Source: Carboxydothermus islandicus (GTDB taxonomy: Bacteria > Bacillota > Z-2901 > Carboxydothermales > Carboxydothermaceae). Taken from it: a DNA stretch of 64,000 bases. The translations under genes and the position numbers were made by a program. Location of the stretch: positions 12,980-76,979 of the forward strand of contig NZ_BDJL01000007.1 of the NCBI RefSeq assembly GCF_001950325.1, read 5' to 3'. Below are positions 1-9,092 of this stretch, in pieces (the stretch's first letter is position 1; every line of letters starts with the position of its first letter). The notes beneath the pieces are model-generated. The model searched no databases. It saw only the letters and a list, made by a program, of their open reading frames with translations, and was not told the DNA's origin.

Positions 1-216
1 CCGGCTGTCGTAATTTATTCTATCTTGATTTTCGGCAATCACCCGGCGCGTTGCCACCAGACCGGAAGTAATAACCCGGGCCTTTTCTAAAAGCTCTTTT
101 TGATAACTATAGCGGGTTTCGGCAACGTTCCAGATAAAAGCCAAGAGGGAAAAAAAACCAATGACAACACCCATGCCAAGCATAAGCTTGTGGCTTAATT
201 TGATTTCCCGCATCAT
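1..216 (-). CDS. Tll0287-like domain sensor protein, N-terminal part
   Basis: The gene runs off the left edge of the window; only about 72 N-terminal residues are visible. An ATG doublet at 216-211 follows a purine-rich AAAAGGGG site. The protein opens with a short basic stretch, one membrane segment (about residues 12-28) and then RVITSGLVATRRVIAENQD, which resembles the start of a Tll0287-like (DUF3365) extracytoplasmic sensor domain. Such domains often carry c-type haem and sit on histidine kinases or chemoreceptors. The output domain lies outside the window, so the class is open. Confidence 0.6.
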   Translation of the reverse strand, partial: MMREIKLSHKLMLGMGVVIGFFSLLAFIWNVAETRYSYQKELLEKARVITSGLVATRRVIAENQDRINYDSR

Positions 217-282
217 ATCTACTGCCCCTTTTTACTTTCTACGATAATTATAACAATTTTTCTACAATATTCGTAAAAAAAA

Positions 283-299
283 TCCGGGCAGTGCCCGGA
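283..299 (-). terminator. Rho-independent terminator of the cytochrome operon
   Basis: A 7-bp perfect hairpin (TCCGGGC/GCCCGGA, 3-nt loop) lies just past the stop of the multihaem cytochrome gene. On the minus strand it is followed by a run of eight T. Confidence 0.85.
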
Positions 300-313
300 A
301 CATTTAGATTTCC

Positions 314-1678
314 TTAATTATGGCATTTTTTACAAAAACTTTTAAAATCATGACAGGGTTTACAGCTTTCGGGACGAAGTTTGGCCGTAATACCATGGTT
401 TTGTATCCAGCGTTCATCGTGACCGGTTTTAGGATGGCAGGTACTGCAGTAATCCGGCTGCCGGTGGCAAGGAGCACATGAGGTTTGGGTTTGCGCTACT
501 TGCCCGTGGCGTATTATCCAGCTACTATCGTGACCAAGCTTCTGATGACAGGTATTGCAGTTAGTTTTATCGGTATGACAGGTGTTGCATTTTGCCGGAT
601 TTTTCCCATATTCCTTGCTGTGAACCGTTAAAAAGGTGCTATTATGGGGCGATTTACTTGTATGACAGCTGGTACAGGTAGTTTTGCTATGGCAGGTATA
701 GCAGGTGCTGCTTCCCTTGGCTAAAGCCGTAGCTCCGTGAGTTCTAAGCCACCCGTTCGGATGGGGCATGTCTACTTTGTGACAGCTACTGCACTCAGCT
801 TTTGTATGGCAAGAGTAGCAGTTGACGTTTTTATTTTGCAAAGTAAACCTTCCATGCTCTTTACTCCAATTCGCCGGATGGGGTATCTCAACCTGGTGAC
901 AGCTAATACAGGTTTGGGCCTTTCCATTTTCTACGGGCTTTTCATGGCAGGTGTTGCATACTTTTACATCGGAAACCTTGTGATTTTGGAGCCACCCTTC
1001 CGGATGGGGCATTTGTACCCCGTTATGGCAGGTGTTACAGTATTTTTCTACCCCCAATTCCCCGGTGTGGCAGGTGGTACAGGATTTTAGATCTTTTTTG
1101 GCTGCCTCACCGTGAGCTGCAAGCCATTTGGCATCGTGATTCTGAGGTTTCATGGTCGCTTTACTCTGATGACAGCTTTCACATTTTACCGGCCCGCTTT
1201 TCGCTTTATGACAGTCGAGGCAGTCCTGCATTTTTAAAGTTTTAGGCTCGCCATGAACCAGATCCCCGTGACAGGTTACGCATTCCAATCCTTTTTTACC
1301 CGCATGCAGTTCGTGACTAAAATTTATAGCCGTAGGCCCGGAAAGTTTATTTAATTCATGGCAGGACTGACAGCGGCGGTTAGGTACTTTTGCCTTCCCT
1401 TTAATTTCTTCCGGTTCAGGCTTACTGGTAAGCTCTACCGCCACTTGTTTAAGACCACCAAGTTTAACTTTTACAAGTCCTACAAGCCCCGGGTCCCTGT
1501 GGCAGGCCATACAATCAGTACTGGCATGGGTTGATGTTTTCCAGGCAGCCACGTAAGGCTCCATGGAATGGCACGTATTACAAAAGGTTGGCTTGCTGGT
1601 CTCGTGAATCCCAATTCCCAGAGCCGTTGCCAAAATAATACCTGCTATCACCAGAGTTAACAGTAATTTTTTCTTCAA
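314..1678 (-). CDS. 20-haem c-type cytochrome with NapC/NirT-like start
   Basis: A 454-residue protein with an uncleaved-looking N-terminal membrane anchor (about residues 5-24) and 20 CXXCH motifs, the first at C33. The first haem pairs, CNTCHSMEP then CMACH, resemble the NapC/NirT family, which takes electrons from menaquinol. From about residue 190 the protein is built of repeats with paired CXXCH and H-P/H-D-x-x-W-x-x-H segments. The start is TTG at 1678 with GGGGGTG upstream. It is last of a four-gene operon behind a NapA-like molybdoenzyme and probably carries electrons across the cell wall or from the quinone pool. Each haem site is seen directly; the electron route is inferred. Confidence 0.92.
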   Translation of the reverse strand: MKKKLLLTLVIAGIILATALGIGIHETSKPTFCNTCHSMEPYVAAWKTSTHASTDCMACHRDPGLVGLVKVKLGGLKQVAVELTSKPEPEEIKGKAKVPNRRCQSCHELNKLSGPTAINFSHELHAGKKGLECVTCHGDLVHGEPKTLKMQDCLDCHKAKSGPVKCESCHQSKATMKPQNHDAKWLAAHGEAAKKDLKSCTTCHTGELGVEKYCNTCHNGVQMPHPEGWLQNHKVSDVKVCNTCHEKPVENGKAQTCISCHQVEIPHPANWSKEHGRFTLQNKNVNCYSCHTKAECSSCHKVDMPHPNGWLRTHGATALAKGSSTCYTCHSKTTCTSCHTSKSPHNSTFLTVHSKEYGKNPAKCNTCHTDKTNCNTCHQKLGHDSSWIIRHGQVAQTQTSCAPCHRQPDYCSTCHPKTGHDERWIQNHGITAKLRPESCKPCHDFKSFCKKCHN

Positions 1679-1697
1679 CTTTGCACCCCCAAATTAT

Positions 1698-2321
1698 TTA
1701 AATTTTTATTTTATTTATCCAGTTAATCGCTTCGGTATTGGTAACAATTTTGCCCGGGTTTAAATAATACCTGGTTTCTTTTTGGTAAACCCATTTTCCG
1801 TTAACTTTTTTCCGAACCTTAACTACTTTTGCTTCCGGAGTTAGTAGCTTATATTTCAGCATATAGGCAACCCCTTTATGGTAGGAAGAAGGGATTTTAT
1901 TCCGGTCGGCCAGGCGGCTTAAAATAGCCGCGGTTTCTTTGGATGATAGGGAAGGTTTTAGCACCTGAGCCAGGTACCACGCCGCTTCAAGCCTGGTAAG
2001 GCCTTTATTGGGATTTTTGATATTCACTTCCATGCCAGCTACAAGGCCGGTATCGGCCAAATACTTTAAATCGGTAACATTTCCTGCTGCTTCCCGGTCA
2101 AACACCTGCACCTTTTGCTGCAAAATTTTTTCTAAGAGCAAATTTACAAACTGGGCTTCGGTAATGGTGCTCCCCGTCCGGGGCTTAATTTCCGGAAATT
2201 CATACCTTGTATGACAGCTAAGGCAATTACTCCCGTAACTCCCATCGGATTTGGCCATTACGGGAGTTGCCATAAGCATTACAAAAATTAACAGAATAAA
2301 AAGCCGGAGCTTTTTTTTCAC
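1698..2321 (-). CDS. Secreted monohaem protein with S-layer-homology-like repeats
   Basis: A 207-residue protein with a signal peptide (hydrophobic residues 6-23), one haem motif CLSCH at about residues 37-41, and two SLH-like modules. The first holds LTRLEAAWYLAQVL near residues 107-120; the second ends at NTEAINWI. SLH modules bind secondary wall polymers, so this may tether a haem at the cell surface. GTG start after an AGGGGGGAG site. It lies 19 nt upstream of the 20-haem cytochrome and 11 nt after the Fe-S subunit. The SLH assignment rests on weak motif similarity; the haem motif is clear. Confidence 0.72.
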   Translation of the reverse strand: MKKKLRLFILLIFVMLMATPVMAKSDGSYGSNCLSCHTRYEFPEIKPRTGSTITEAQFVNLLLEKILQQKVQVFDREAAGNVTDLKYLADTGLVAGMEVNIKNPNKGLTRLEAAWYLAQVLKPSLSSKETAAILSRLADRNKIPSSYHKGVAYMLKYKLLTPEAKVVKVRKKVNGKWVYQKETRYYLNPGKIVTNTEAINWINKIKI

Positions 2322-2332
2322 CGCTCTCCCCC

Positions 2333-2944
2333 CTAAAAGGTAATGTAATAAACTCTGGGTGACGTTTTATATTCTGGTTTGAGCCTTTTTACCTTTTTAG
2401 CGTTTTGCTTTAAAAGCTGGCTTACTTCACTATTGGGATCATCCAAGTCGCCAAATTTTATCGCCCCGGAGTGACAACTTCTACTGCACATGGTTTTTTC
2501 CCCTTTATCTACAAGGTGAGCGCAAAACTCGCATTTTCCAGCTACTCCCTTGGGTTCACCCTTTACCGGAACTTTGCGGATATAGCGGGCCTGATAGGGA
2601 CAGGCCTTTAAACAAAGCCGGCAACCGATGCATTTATCTTTATCGATGGCTACTATGCCGTCTTTTCTTTTGTAACTTGCTTTTACGGGACAAACGGTGA
2701 TACAGGGTGCGTTGTCGCAATGCATGCACGGCATGGGTATGGAGCGAATTTGACCATATACCGTTGCGGTTAAAACCCGCATGTTGTAGTAATCAAGCTC
2801 CCCGGCGGCCCACCGGGCTAACTGCTCACCGGCCTCTTCACCGGTTCTATCTACCGGAACATTATTTTCCACGGCACAAACCGCGGTACAACCGCGGCAC
2901 CCCCGGCATTTACGCAGGTCTATAACCATTCCGTAACGAGCCAT
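2333..2944 (-). CDS. Four-cluster ferredoxin-type electron transfer subunit
   Basis: A 203-residue protein of the DmsB/PsrB/NrfC family. Four cysteine groups are visible: CRGCRGC near residue 14, CMHCDNAPC near residue 73, CIGCRLC near residue 106 and CEFC with a later CSRSC near residue 138. These should bind four [4Fe-4S] clusters that wire the molybdenum subunit to its electron partner. It has no signal peptide, so export with the Tat-bearing catalytic subunit is likely. It starts 6 nt after the stop of the catalytic subunit. Confidence 0.9.
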   Translation of the reverse strand: MARYGMVIDLRKCRGCRGCTAVCAVENNVPVDRTGEEAGEQLARWAAGELDYYNMRVLTATVYGQIRSIPMPCMHCDNAPCITVCPVKASYKRKDGIVAIDKDKCIGCRLCLKACPYQARYIRKVPVKGEPKGVAGKCEFCAHLVDKGEKTMCSRSCHSGAIKFGDLDDPNSEVSQLLKQNAKKVKRLKPEYKTSPRVYYITF

Positions 2945-2950
2945 CCGTCA

Positions 2951-5638
2951 TCACACCTTTCTTATTTTCACCGCGGTAAATTTTAGTTCTGGATGTTTGG
3001 AAACGGGATCGTAAGCATCGGTACTTAAGACATTTCCGGCGGATTTTCCGGGAGGCGCCTCTTTTTGGCCGGTAAACAAATTCCCTAAAAAGCCATAAGC
3101 CCAGGGCATCCAAACCACCCCTTCCCGCGGTGTTTTTACAGTATCGATTTTGGCTTTCACCGTAACCTTACCCCTACGGCTTTCCACTTCTACCCAGTCC
3201 CCATCCTTGATACCGAGTTTCTTCGCATCGTTGGGATTTATGGACAGCCAGGCTTCGGGGCGCAGCCGGTGGGGCATTGCGCAGCGTCCCGTCCGGGTCC
3301 TGGTATGCCAGTGTTCATAAATTCTGGGTAGAGTGAGCATAAACGGATACTCGGCATCAATCCATTCCTCTGCGGGGTGAACTTGCTCAAATAAGAAACA
3401 ACGAAGTTTTCCGTCCGGAGTAGCAAAACGTTTTTGATATACTGCTTCGTAGTTTTCATCGTAAAGCCGTTCAAGGCCTTTGTGACTGCTGTCCAATACG
3501 GGAAGTTTAAAGCCCACGTACCCTTTAGCATCTTTTTCCGTCCTTAACCGTTCATAGGATAAGCCACTAAAATCATTGCCCGGTATGCCCTTCGAAACAT
3601 ATGCAAGTTCGCTAAACAGCCGTTTTTGAATTTCCTGATTAGCTTCCCTTAATTCCCGGATATTGGCCTGGACATTTTCAAATAACGGCTCGTAACCCTG
3701 GATTATAGGCTCTAATAAAAACTTCAGAAAATCCGCTTCTTCCTGCCGCCCTTCCGCAGCCAAAGCCTTCTGGTACTTGTAAACAAAAGCAAGGAGAATA
3801 ATTCCATCGGGTAAAGCGTCCCCGGGCGGTTCCACCGCTTTTTCTAACATCTGTACCCGTCGCTCCGAATTTAAATATGTCCCGCACGCTTCTCCGGAGA
3901 GCGCTGCCGCTGGCAGCACCACATCGGCAAAAGCCATAGTTTCGGTTGGGTAGATGTCCTGAACCACCACTAAATCGGCTTTCCGTAAAGCCTCATGAAC
4001 CATGTTAAGATTGGGAAAAGCCACCATCGGGTTGTTACAAACCGTCCAGACCCCTTTTATGTTGCCATTTTTGAGGTTTTTAAAGATATCAACGGAGGTC
4101 AGGGAAAGTCGGGAATTCTTTGTTACCGGGTCTTCAAGCCGTTCCAAAATTTTGGCTTCCATTTCCTGGTTCCCCCGGGCCAAAGCCTTGGCCAGTGATG
4201 CCCGATGGGCAGCCAAAGCGTGATTCCGGTTGCCCGGAAGTCTGCCTACCACCGCACCCCCAACCCTTTGCCCAAGTCCGTTAGGCTGACCTACCGACGG
4301 CATTACTCCTGCTCCAGCTCTGCCAAGCCGGCCGGTCACCGCGTGCAGGGTAACCAGAGCTAAGTGCTTGGAAACCCCATTTGACTGCTGGCCAAAACCC
4401 TGCAGGTACATCGACATGGTATTTTTATTTCGGACAAACATTTGAGCCGCTTTGCGGATATCAGCCGGGGTTAATCCAGTAGTTTGGGCTACATTTTCCG
4501 GTTTGTATGCGGCTAAAAATTTGGCGTATTCCTTAAACCCTTCCAGTCCGGAAGGAAGCTTAATTTCATCGAAAATTTTAGGGCCTTCTTTACCCAGCCG
4601 GGCTAAAACTTGATAATCACCCCGATAGAAATTCACATATTTGGCGATAAATTCGGTGTCGATATGTTTGGGTTTTACTTTACCGCTTATTACGTCATCG
4701 GCCCACCTGCTCGCATCACCGGCATAATCCCGGTTTACTCCCTCAAGTTCATAAATTATGACATGGGCCATACTGTTAATAAAGGCCACATCGGTGGTAG
4801 GAATAATCGGAAGATATAAATCCCCCGCTTTATAATTTAAAATCTGGGTGGCGGAAATCTTCACGGGATCTATCACGGCAATTTTTAAGTTATCACCTTT
4901 TTGAACTTTGGCTTCCACCAATTTGCCAAACCAACCCGGTAAGGTGTCAGCTATGCTAAAACCAAAGAGAAACAGGTTATCCGCCTCAAAAACATCGTCA
5001 AAGCTCATCGGTGGGCCATCGATACCAAAGGAAATCACCATAGCGTTGGCTTGCGTTGCCTGGCATAACCGGCCGTTGTTGTCGTTATGAATATTCATGC
5101 CTATGACATTGAATTTTGCCGCCAGATAATTAAATTCAAGAGATGCCTGACCGCTACCGTACATGGCAAAGGGGTGCTTATCCCCAAACTTTGTCTTAGT
5201 GTATTCTTTTACTTTCTTAACCATATAATCTAACGCTTCGTCCCAGGAAACTTCCCGGAAATTGTCCAAACTACCCCTTTTCTCCGGGTCCCGCAAAAGC
5301 GGCTTTTTCAGCCGGTCTTTGACCCCGGGAGAATTGAAAAGGTACAAATCCGCCAGGGTTGCCCCTTTTATACAAACACCGCCCCGGTTCCAGGCCTCGG
5401 GATTACCCCGAACACTTACCACTTTTCCCTGCCTTACCCCGTAAAGGATTGAACAACCGCAAGCGCAATAAGGGCAGACGCTGTTTACCCACTTTTCCGC
5501 CGGAAGATTGGCAGCTTCAGCTATATCCCGGCTAAAATTCTCAATCCAGCGGCTTTTCTCGACGGCCTTTAAACCCATAAGCGCTGCCCCGGCACCAGCG
5601 CCCTTTAAAAATTTACGCCGTGTAAATTTTTGAGCCAC
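2951..5638 (-). CDS. NapA-like molybdopterin oxidoreductase, catalytic subunit
   Basis: An 895-residue DMSO-reductase-family enzyme. It has a Tat signal (RRKFLKG at residues 7-13), a [4Fe-4S] site C55-C58-C62-C89, a probable Mo-ligand Cys192 in NNGRLCQAT, and the C-terminal molydopterin-binding region (LTLPRIYEHWHT onward). The segments GSGQ, FGIDGPP and GQPNGLGQR follow the NapA/assimilatory nitrate reductase pattern more than formate dehydrogenase (Cys192 is not followed by His). Substrate is therefore probably nitrate or another oxyanion, but is unproven. GTG start at 5638. First gene of the operon; no NrfD/PsrC-type membrane subunit follows. Confidence 0.85.
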   Translation of the reverse strand: MAQKFTRRKFLKGAGAGAALMGLKAVEKSRWIENFSRDIAEAANLPAEKWVNSVCPYCACGCSILYGVRQGKVVSVRGNPEAWNRGGVCIKGATLADLYLFNSPGVKDRLKKPLLRDPEKRGSLDNFREVSWDEALDYMVKKVKEYTKTKFGDKHPFAMYGSGQASLEFNYLAAKFNVIGMNIHNDNNGRLCQATQANAMVISFGIDGPPMSFDDVFEADNLFLFGFSIADTLPGWFGKLVEAKVQKGDNLKIAVIDPVKISATQILNYKAGDLYLPIIPTTDVAFINSMAHVIIYELEGVNRDYAGDASRWADDVISGKVKPKHIDTEFIAKYVNFYRGDYQVLARLGKEGPKIFDEIKLPSGLEGFKEYAKFLAAYKPENVAQTTGLTPADIRKAAQMFVRNKNTMSMYLQGFGQQSNGVSKHLALVTLHAVTGRLGRAGAGVMPSVGQPNGLGQRVGGAVVGRLPGNRNHALAAHRASLAKALARGNQEMEAKILERLEDPVTKNSRLSLTSVDIFKNLKNGNIKGVWTVCNNPMVAFPNLNMVHEALRKADLVVVQDIYPTETMAFADVVLPAAALSGEACGTYLNSERRVQMLEKAVEPPGDALPDGIILLAFVYKYQKALAAEGRQEEADFLKFLLEPIIQGYEPLFENVQANIRELREANQEIQKRLFSELAYVSKGIPGNDFSGLSYERLRTEKDAKGYVGFKLPVLDSSHKGLERLYDENYEAVYQKRFATPDGKLRCFLFEQVHPAEEWIDAEYPFMLTLPRIYEHWHTRTRTGRCAMPHRLRPEAWLSINPNDAKKLGIKDGDWVEVESRRGKVTVKAKIDTVKTPREGVVWMPWAYGFLGNLFTGQKEAPPGKSAGNVLSTDAYDPVSKHPELKFTAVKIRKV

Positions 5639-5725
5639 GCTGACCTACCCCCTTTTTAAACATGTTTGTTATAATAATAACTTTCATTTCTTACAAATTT
5701 CTTACACGGAAAATAAAAATTAAAA

Positions 5726-5743
5726 GGACCCTGAGCTGGGTCC
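5726..5743 (-). terminator. Rho-independent terminator of the MBL hydrolase gene
   Basis: A perfect GGACCC/GGGTCC hairpin with a 6-nt loop, followed on the minus strand by TTTTAATTTTT, 26 nt past the stop of the upstream gene. Confidence 0.8.
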
Positions 5744-5769
5744 AAAGTAAATTTTTCTTAAATTTTTCC

Positions 5770-6576
5770 CTACTCCTGCCGGTCTCTTATTATTGACCGG
5801 ATAAGGTTTAAAGAAGAAAAAGAACCGCCGGAAACTATGGAAATAAAATGTTTCTTTTTAAATATTACCCGGTCAATTTCCCTTAGACTAAGTCCTCTGG
5901 CTGCTAAATCCAAAACCCGACCGGCTAAATCATCCCAGTAATTAAGTTTTGCTCTTAATTTTTCTGAAGCCCCGGGTACATACCCGTTTAAACCGCAAAA
6001 AATAATTTGCGGCTTTAAGGCTAACACCTTTTTTAAAGAATTTCTGATTTCCCAGAAATTTTCAGTCGCCATTAATAAGTTCTGACGTTCCCCTAAATAC
6101 AAATCTCCGGAAAATAAGTAGCCGTTTTCCGGTTCATAAAAACAGACATGGTCCGGACTGTGCCCGGGGGTTTTAATAACTTCCAGAGTAAAATGCCGCG
6201 TTTTTACCAATTGGGGTAAAGGTAGGGCTTTGGCTTTTGCCGGTTCCCCCCAGGTTATCTTCCGGTAGAGCTCCATCTTTAATCTTTGCGGTTCCTGTAA
6301 AAAAGGTAAACCCTTTTCCTCCACATATACTGGAATTTGCCATTTTTCAGCAGCCCAGACATTACCAAAATGGTCTTCATGAGCGTGGGTTAAAATAACT
6401 TTATCAATATTTAATTCCTTGAGAAAAGAAACAAATTCAAAGCGGCAGTGCCAGCAGCCGGTATCGATTAATACCCCATCAAAATAAAAAGCATGAACGG
6501 GATACAATAACTTGCCAAAGATGGTTCTTCCCATTTTAATTGCCAATACTTCCTGAAATACCTTTGTTTTTAACAT
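5770..6576 (-). CDS. Metallo-beta-lactamase-fold hydrolase
   Basis: About 268 residues. The dinuclear metal motif HAHEDH occurs near residue 66, with further ligand histidines in TPGHSPDHVCF near 160 and an Asp in FSGDLYLGE. This is the glyoxalase-II-like/RNase Z-like hydrolase superfamily; the substrate cannot be read. I chose ATG at 6576 because AAAGGGGAA lies 8-9 nt upstream; the longer frame to 6606 starts inside the likely promoter. Monocistronic, with its own promoter and terminator. Confidence 0.82.
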   Translation of the reverse strand: MLKTKVFQEVLAIKMGRTIFGKLLYPVHAFYFDGVLIDTGCWHCRFEFVSFLKELNIDKVILTHAHEDHFGNVWAAEKWQIPVYVEEKGLPFLQEPQRLKMELYRKITWGEPAKAKALPLPQLVKTRHFTLEVIKTPGHSPDHVCFYEPENGYLFSGDLYLGERQNLLMATENFWEIRNSLKKVLALKPQIIFCGLNGYVPGASEKLRAKLNYWDDLAGRVLDLAARGLSLREIDRVIFKKKHFISIVSGGSFSSLNLIRSIIRDRQE

Positions 6577-6607
6577 CGTAATATTCCCCTTTTGCCAGTT
6601 TGACAAT

Positions 6608-6636
6608 ATTATACAACATAATTATTGAGGAGTTAA
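6608..6636 (-). promoter_or_regulatory. Sigma-A promoter of the MBL hydrolase gene
   Basis: Minus-strand TTAACT (-35, 6636-6631), 17-nt spacer, TATAAT (-10, 6613-6608). It places the transcription start about 25 nt before the ATG at 6576. Confidence 0.7.
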
Positions 6637-6749
6637 TTTTATGTTAATAGATTGTAAAGCAACTTTAACATTCCCGGGAAAAGAAAGTAAAATAACAACG
6701 GAATCTTAACTTTAAATACAATAAGGTAAGGAAGGAGAAAGGGGAGCCC

Positions 6750-7376
6750 ATGATTTCCTTGAAGCCAAAAAAACCCATTTTCTTCGAGCTTTTTAACGAA
6801 AGTGCCAAATATCTTTTAGACGGAGCAGAAGTCCTATCCCGGGCAGTAAATTCTCCCTATTCCGCCCAGGAAAATTTGCAGGAATTAAAAGTAATAGAAA
6901 GTAAAGGAGACGAAGTTACCCGTAACTTATTAGATAAGCTCGACAAAAGCTTTTCCACTCCGATGGACCGGGAAGATATTATGAAAATTGCTACAAACCT
7001 GGATGATATTTTAGACTTCATTTATGCGACCTATCTTAAAATGGTATTATACGATGCCATAAATCCCACTTCGACAGCACTAAAAATGGTCGAGGTAATT
7101 AATAAAGTTGCCCACCAAGTTTTTGATGCGGTAAAGCTCTTGGACAACGTGCCCGCTCACCATGAAAAACTAATTGAACTTTGCATGGAAATAAACCGTT
7201 TGGAAAGTGTTGGTGATGAAATTTTCCAGGAAGGAACTTCTTATTTGTTTAAACATGTGAAAGACCCCATTGAATTGATTAAGTGGAAGGAAATATACGA
7301 ACATATCGAAGAACTTTTAGATTTATGCGAAGATTTAGGAGACTTAATTAAAGGGGTAGTTTTAAAGTATGCTTAG
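6750..7376 (+). CDS. PhoU-like (DUF47) phosphate transport accessory protein
   Basis: A 208-residue all-helical protein with the two acidic E-x-x-G/S-D-E repeats of the family (VIESKGDEVT near residue 49, RLESVGDEIF near residue 150), which bind metal in PhoU-type proteins. In this family the gene normally precedes a PiT transporter, and here it overlaps the next gene, pit, by 8 nt. It probably regulates that transporter. Start ATG with a purine-rich GGAGAAAGGGGAG upstream. Confidence 0.88.
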   Translation: MISLKPKKPIFFELFNESAKYLLDGAEVLSRAVNSPYSAQENLQELKVIESKGDEVTRNLLDKLDKSFSTPMDREDIMKIATNLDDILDFIYATYLKMVLYDAINPTSTALKMVEVINKVAHQVFDAVKLLDNVPAHHEKLIELCMEINRLESVGDEIFQEGTSYLFKHVKDPIELIKWKEIYEHIEELLDLCEDLGDLIKGVVLKYA

Positions 7377-8364
7377 CACGCTTACCTTAGTGGTTATCGT
7401 AACCATCCTGGCGCTAACCTTTGACTTTGTCAATGGTTTTCACGATACCGCCAATGCCGTAGCAACTTCGGTCACCACCCGGGCCCTATCCCCAAAACAG
7501 GCGGTTCTATTAGCCGGAATCTTAAATTTTGTCGGTGCGGTATCCGGCACCGCAGTAGCCAAAACCATCGGTAAAGGTATAGTTCAGCCTCACACCATTA
7601 ACCAGTACGTTATTATTGCCGCTTTAGTGGGAGCAATAACCTGGAACCTTATCACCTGGTATTACGGACTACCCAGCAGTTCTTCCCACGCTTTAATCGG
7701 GGGATTAATCGGGGCCACCATTGCCGGTACCGGTGTCAAAGCCTTACTTATTAAAGGAATATTAGAAAAAGTCCTGCTACCATTGGTTTTATCTCCAATT
7801 ATCGGTTTTTCCATAGGCTTTATTATTATGACTTCTTTTTTCTGGATTTTTGATAAAGCGGCACCTTTTCCCCTGAACATGAAGTTTAGAAAACTCCAGG
7901 TGTTATCCGCCGCTATGGCTTCCTTTTCCCACGGTTCCAACGATGCCCAAAAGTCGATGGGAATTATCACTTTAGCTCTTTTTAGTGCAGGATATCTTAC
8001 AACTTTTGAAATTCCCCTCTGGGTAAAACTCGCCTGTGCTTTAGCTATGGGTCTTGGGACCTATTCCGGCGGATGGCGGATCATTAAGACTATGGGCAGT
8101 AAAATCTTCCGCATCGAACCGGTAAACGGTTTTGCTGCAGACCTTTCTTCATCAATTACTATTTACGGTTCTTCCCTCCTGGGAGCTCCGGTTAGCACCA
8201 CCCATGTGGTGGCTTCTTCGATTTTAGGAGTGGGCTCGGCCAAAAGATTTAGCGGGGTCAACTGGGAAGTGGGTAAAAACATCGTAACGGCCTGGGTGTT
8301 AACGATACCGGCGGCAGGATTGATGGCTGCTCTCATGTACCAGCTAATTTCCTTGTTAAAGTAA
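7369..8364 (+). CDS. pit: PiT-family inorganic phosphate transporter
   Basis: A 331-residue membrane protein with about ten hydrophobic segments. The duplicated PiT signatures are visible: GFHDTANAVAT near residue 23 and SHGSNDAQKSMG near residue 186, plus GLPSSSSHALIGG and GAPVSTTHVV. It imports phosphate with a cation. Translationally coupled to the PhoU-like gene by the 8-nt overlap, and followed by a strong terminator. Confidence 0.92.
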   Translation: MLSTLTLVVIVTILALTFDFVNGFHDTANAVATSVTTRALSPKQAVLLAGILNFVGAVSGTAVAKTIGKGIVQPHTINQYVIIAALVGAITWNLITWYYGLPSSSSHALIGGLIGATIAGTGVKALLIKGILEKVLLPLVLSPIIGFSIGFIIMTSFFWIFDKAAPFPLNMKFRKLQVLSAAMASFSHGSNDAQKSMGIITLALFSAGYLTTFEIPLWVKLACALAMGLGTYSGGWRIIKTMGSKIFRIEPVNGFAADLSSSITIYGSSLLGAPVSTTHVVASSILGVGSAKRFSGVNWEVGKNIVTAWVLTIPAAGLMAALMYQLISLLK

Positions 8365-8395
8365 AAAAGGAAGGGCGAAAAACCCTTCCTTTTTT
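8363..8395. terminator. Bidirectional terminator between pit and flavodoxin-like gene
   Basis: A 13-bp perfect inverted repeat AAAAAAGGAAGGG/CCCTTCCTTTTTT with a 7-nt loop. A/T runs on both sides let it serve both convergent genes. Confidence 0.92.
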
Positions 8396-8404
8396 ATATT
8401 TCAC

Positions 8405-9076
8405 TCACAGGTCCAAAATCTTTTCTCCAAACTCCCGGGCAAGGTTCAGGTATTTTTTGTGCAAATCAAGATATTCCTTAATTTTTTCTTCAGGGTTATC
8501 GTAATTATATTTAATTAGCATCTTTTCTAACTCTTCGGCTCCAAAGCCTATCTGCCCTTTAGCCCCAACTCCGGTAACTGCCAGCTCAAACACCTCTCCA
8601 CCGTTTAGTTCCGGTCTTACAAAAAACTTTAAGTACCTAAGAACTCCATCACACGCTTCCGGTCTACTTGCCGCTGCTACGGCAAAGATAAAAGCCTGCC
8701 GCTTTTTATGGGGTAAGCGGCTCTGGGAACGCAAACTTTCCCCATCATAACTGACTTTATGAATTAAACCTGACAGTCGGTCAAACAAAACCTTTACCTG
8801 ACCGGGGAGATGGTTACCGTAAACCGGCGCTCCAATAATGTAGGCATCGGCTTCGGCCATTGCCCTGGCCACCACCAGGATATCATCTTCCTCTAAGCTG
8901 CAATCACCGGTACCCCGGCACTCCATACATCCCCGACACGGATTGATGTAGAGCTGATCAATATTAAACTTCTCCACTTCCCAGCCGGCAATCCTGGCAG
9001 GTTTTAGTGCTTCCTCTATTAAAATATCGGTATTACTACCTTCCCTCGGGCTTCCCATTAAAGCAAAAACTTTCAT
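8405..9076 (-). CDS. NADPH-dependent FMN reductase / flavodoxin-like iron-sulfur flavoprotein
   Basis: A 223-residue protein. The FMN phosphate loop GSPREGSNTD is at residues 8-17, followed by a cysteine cluster CRGCMECRGTGDC near residue 48 typical of iron-sulfur flavoproteins of anaerobes, and GAPVYGNHLPGQVK. The cofactors are probably FMN plus one [4Fe-4S]. Electron partner unknown. It sits 16 nt downstream of the macrodomain gene on the same strand. Confidence 0.85.
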   Translation of the reverse strand: MKVFALMGSPREGSNTDILIEEALKPARIAGWEVEKFNIDQLYINPCRGCMECRGTGDCSLEEDDILVVARAMAEADAYIIGAPVYGNHLPGQVKVLFDRLSGLIHKVSYDGESLRSQSRLPHKKRQAFIFAVAAASRPEACDGVLRYLKFFVRPELNGGEVFELAVTGVGAKGQIGFGAEELEKMLIKYNYDNPEEKIKEYLDLHKKYLNLAREFGEKILDL

Positions 9077-9092
9077 CTTCCTTCTCCCTTCT

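Noticed and set aside
737-1090. 117-codon plus-strand frame opposite the multihaem cytochrome
   Set aside because: It mirrors the CXXCH repeats on the other strand, has no ribosome site and its sequence repeats with the haem spacing.
190-1700. Tandem repeats in the first 1.7 kb
   Set aside because: The repeats are the haem-binding units of one protein, not a DNA repeat array or CRISPR.
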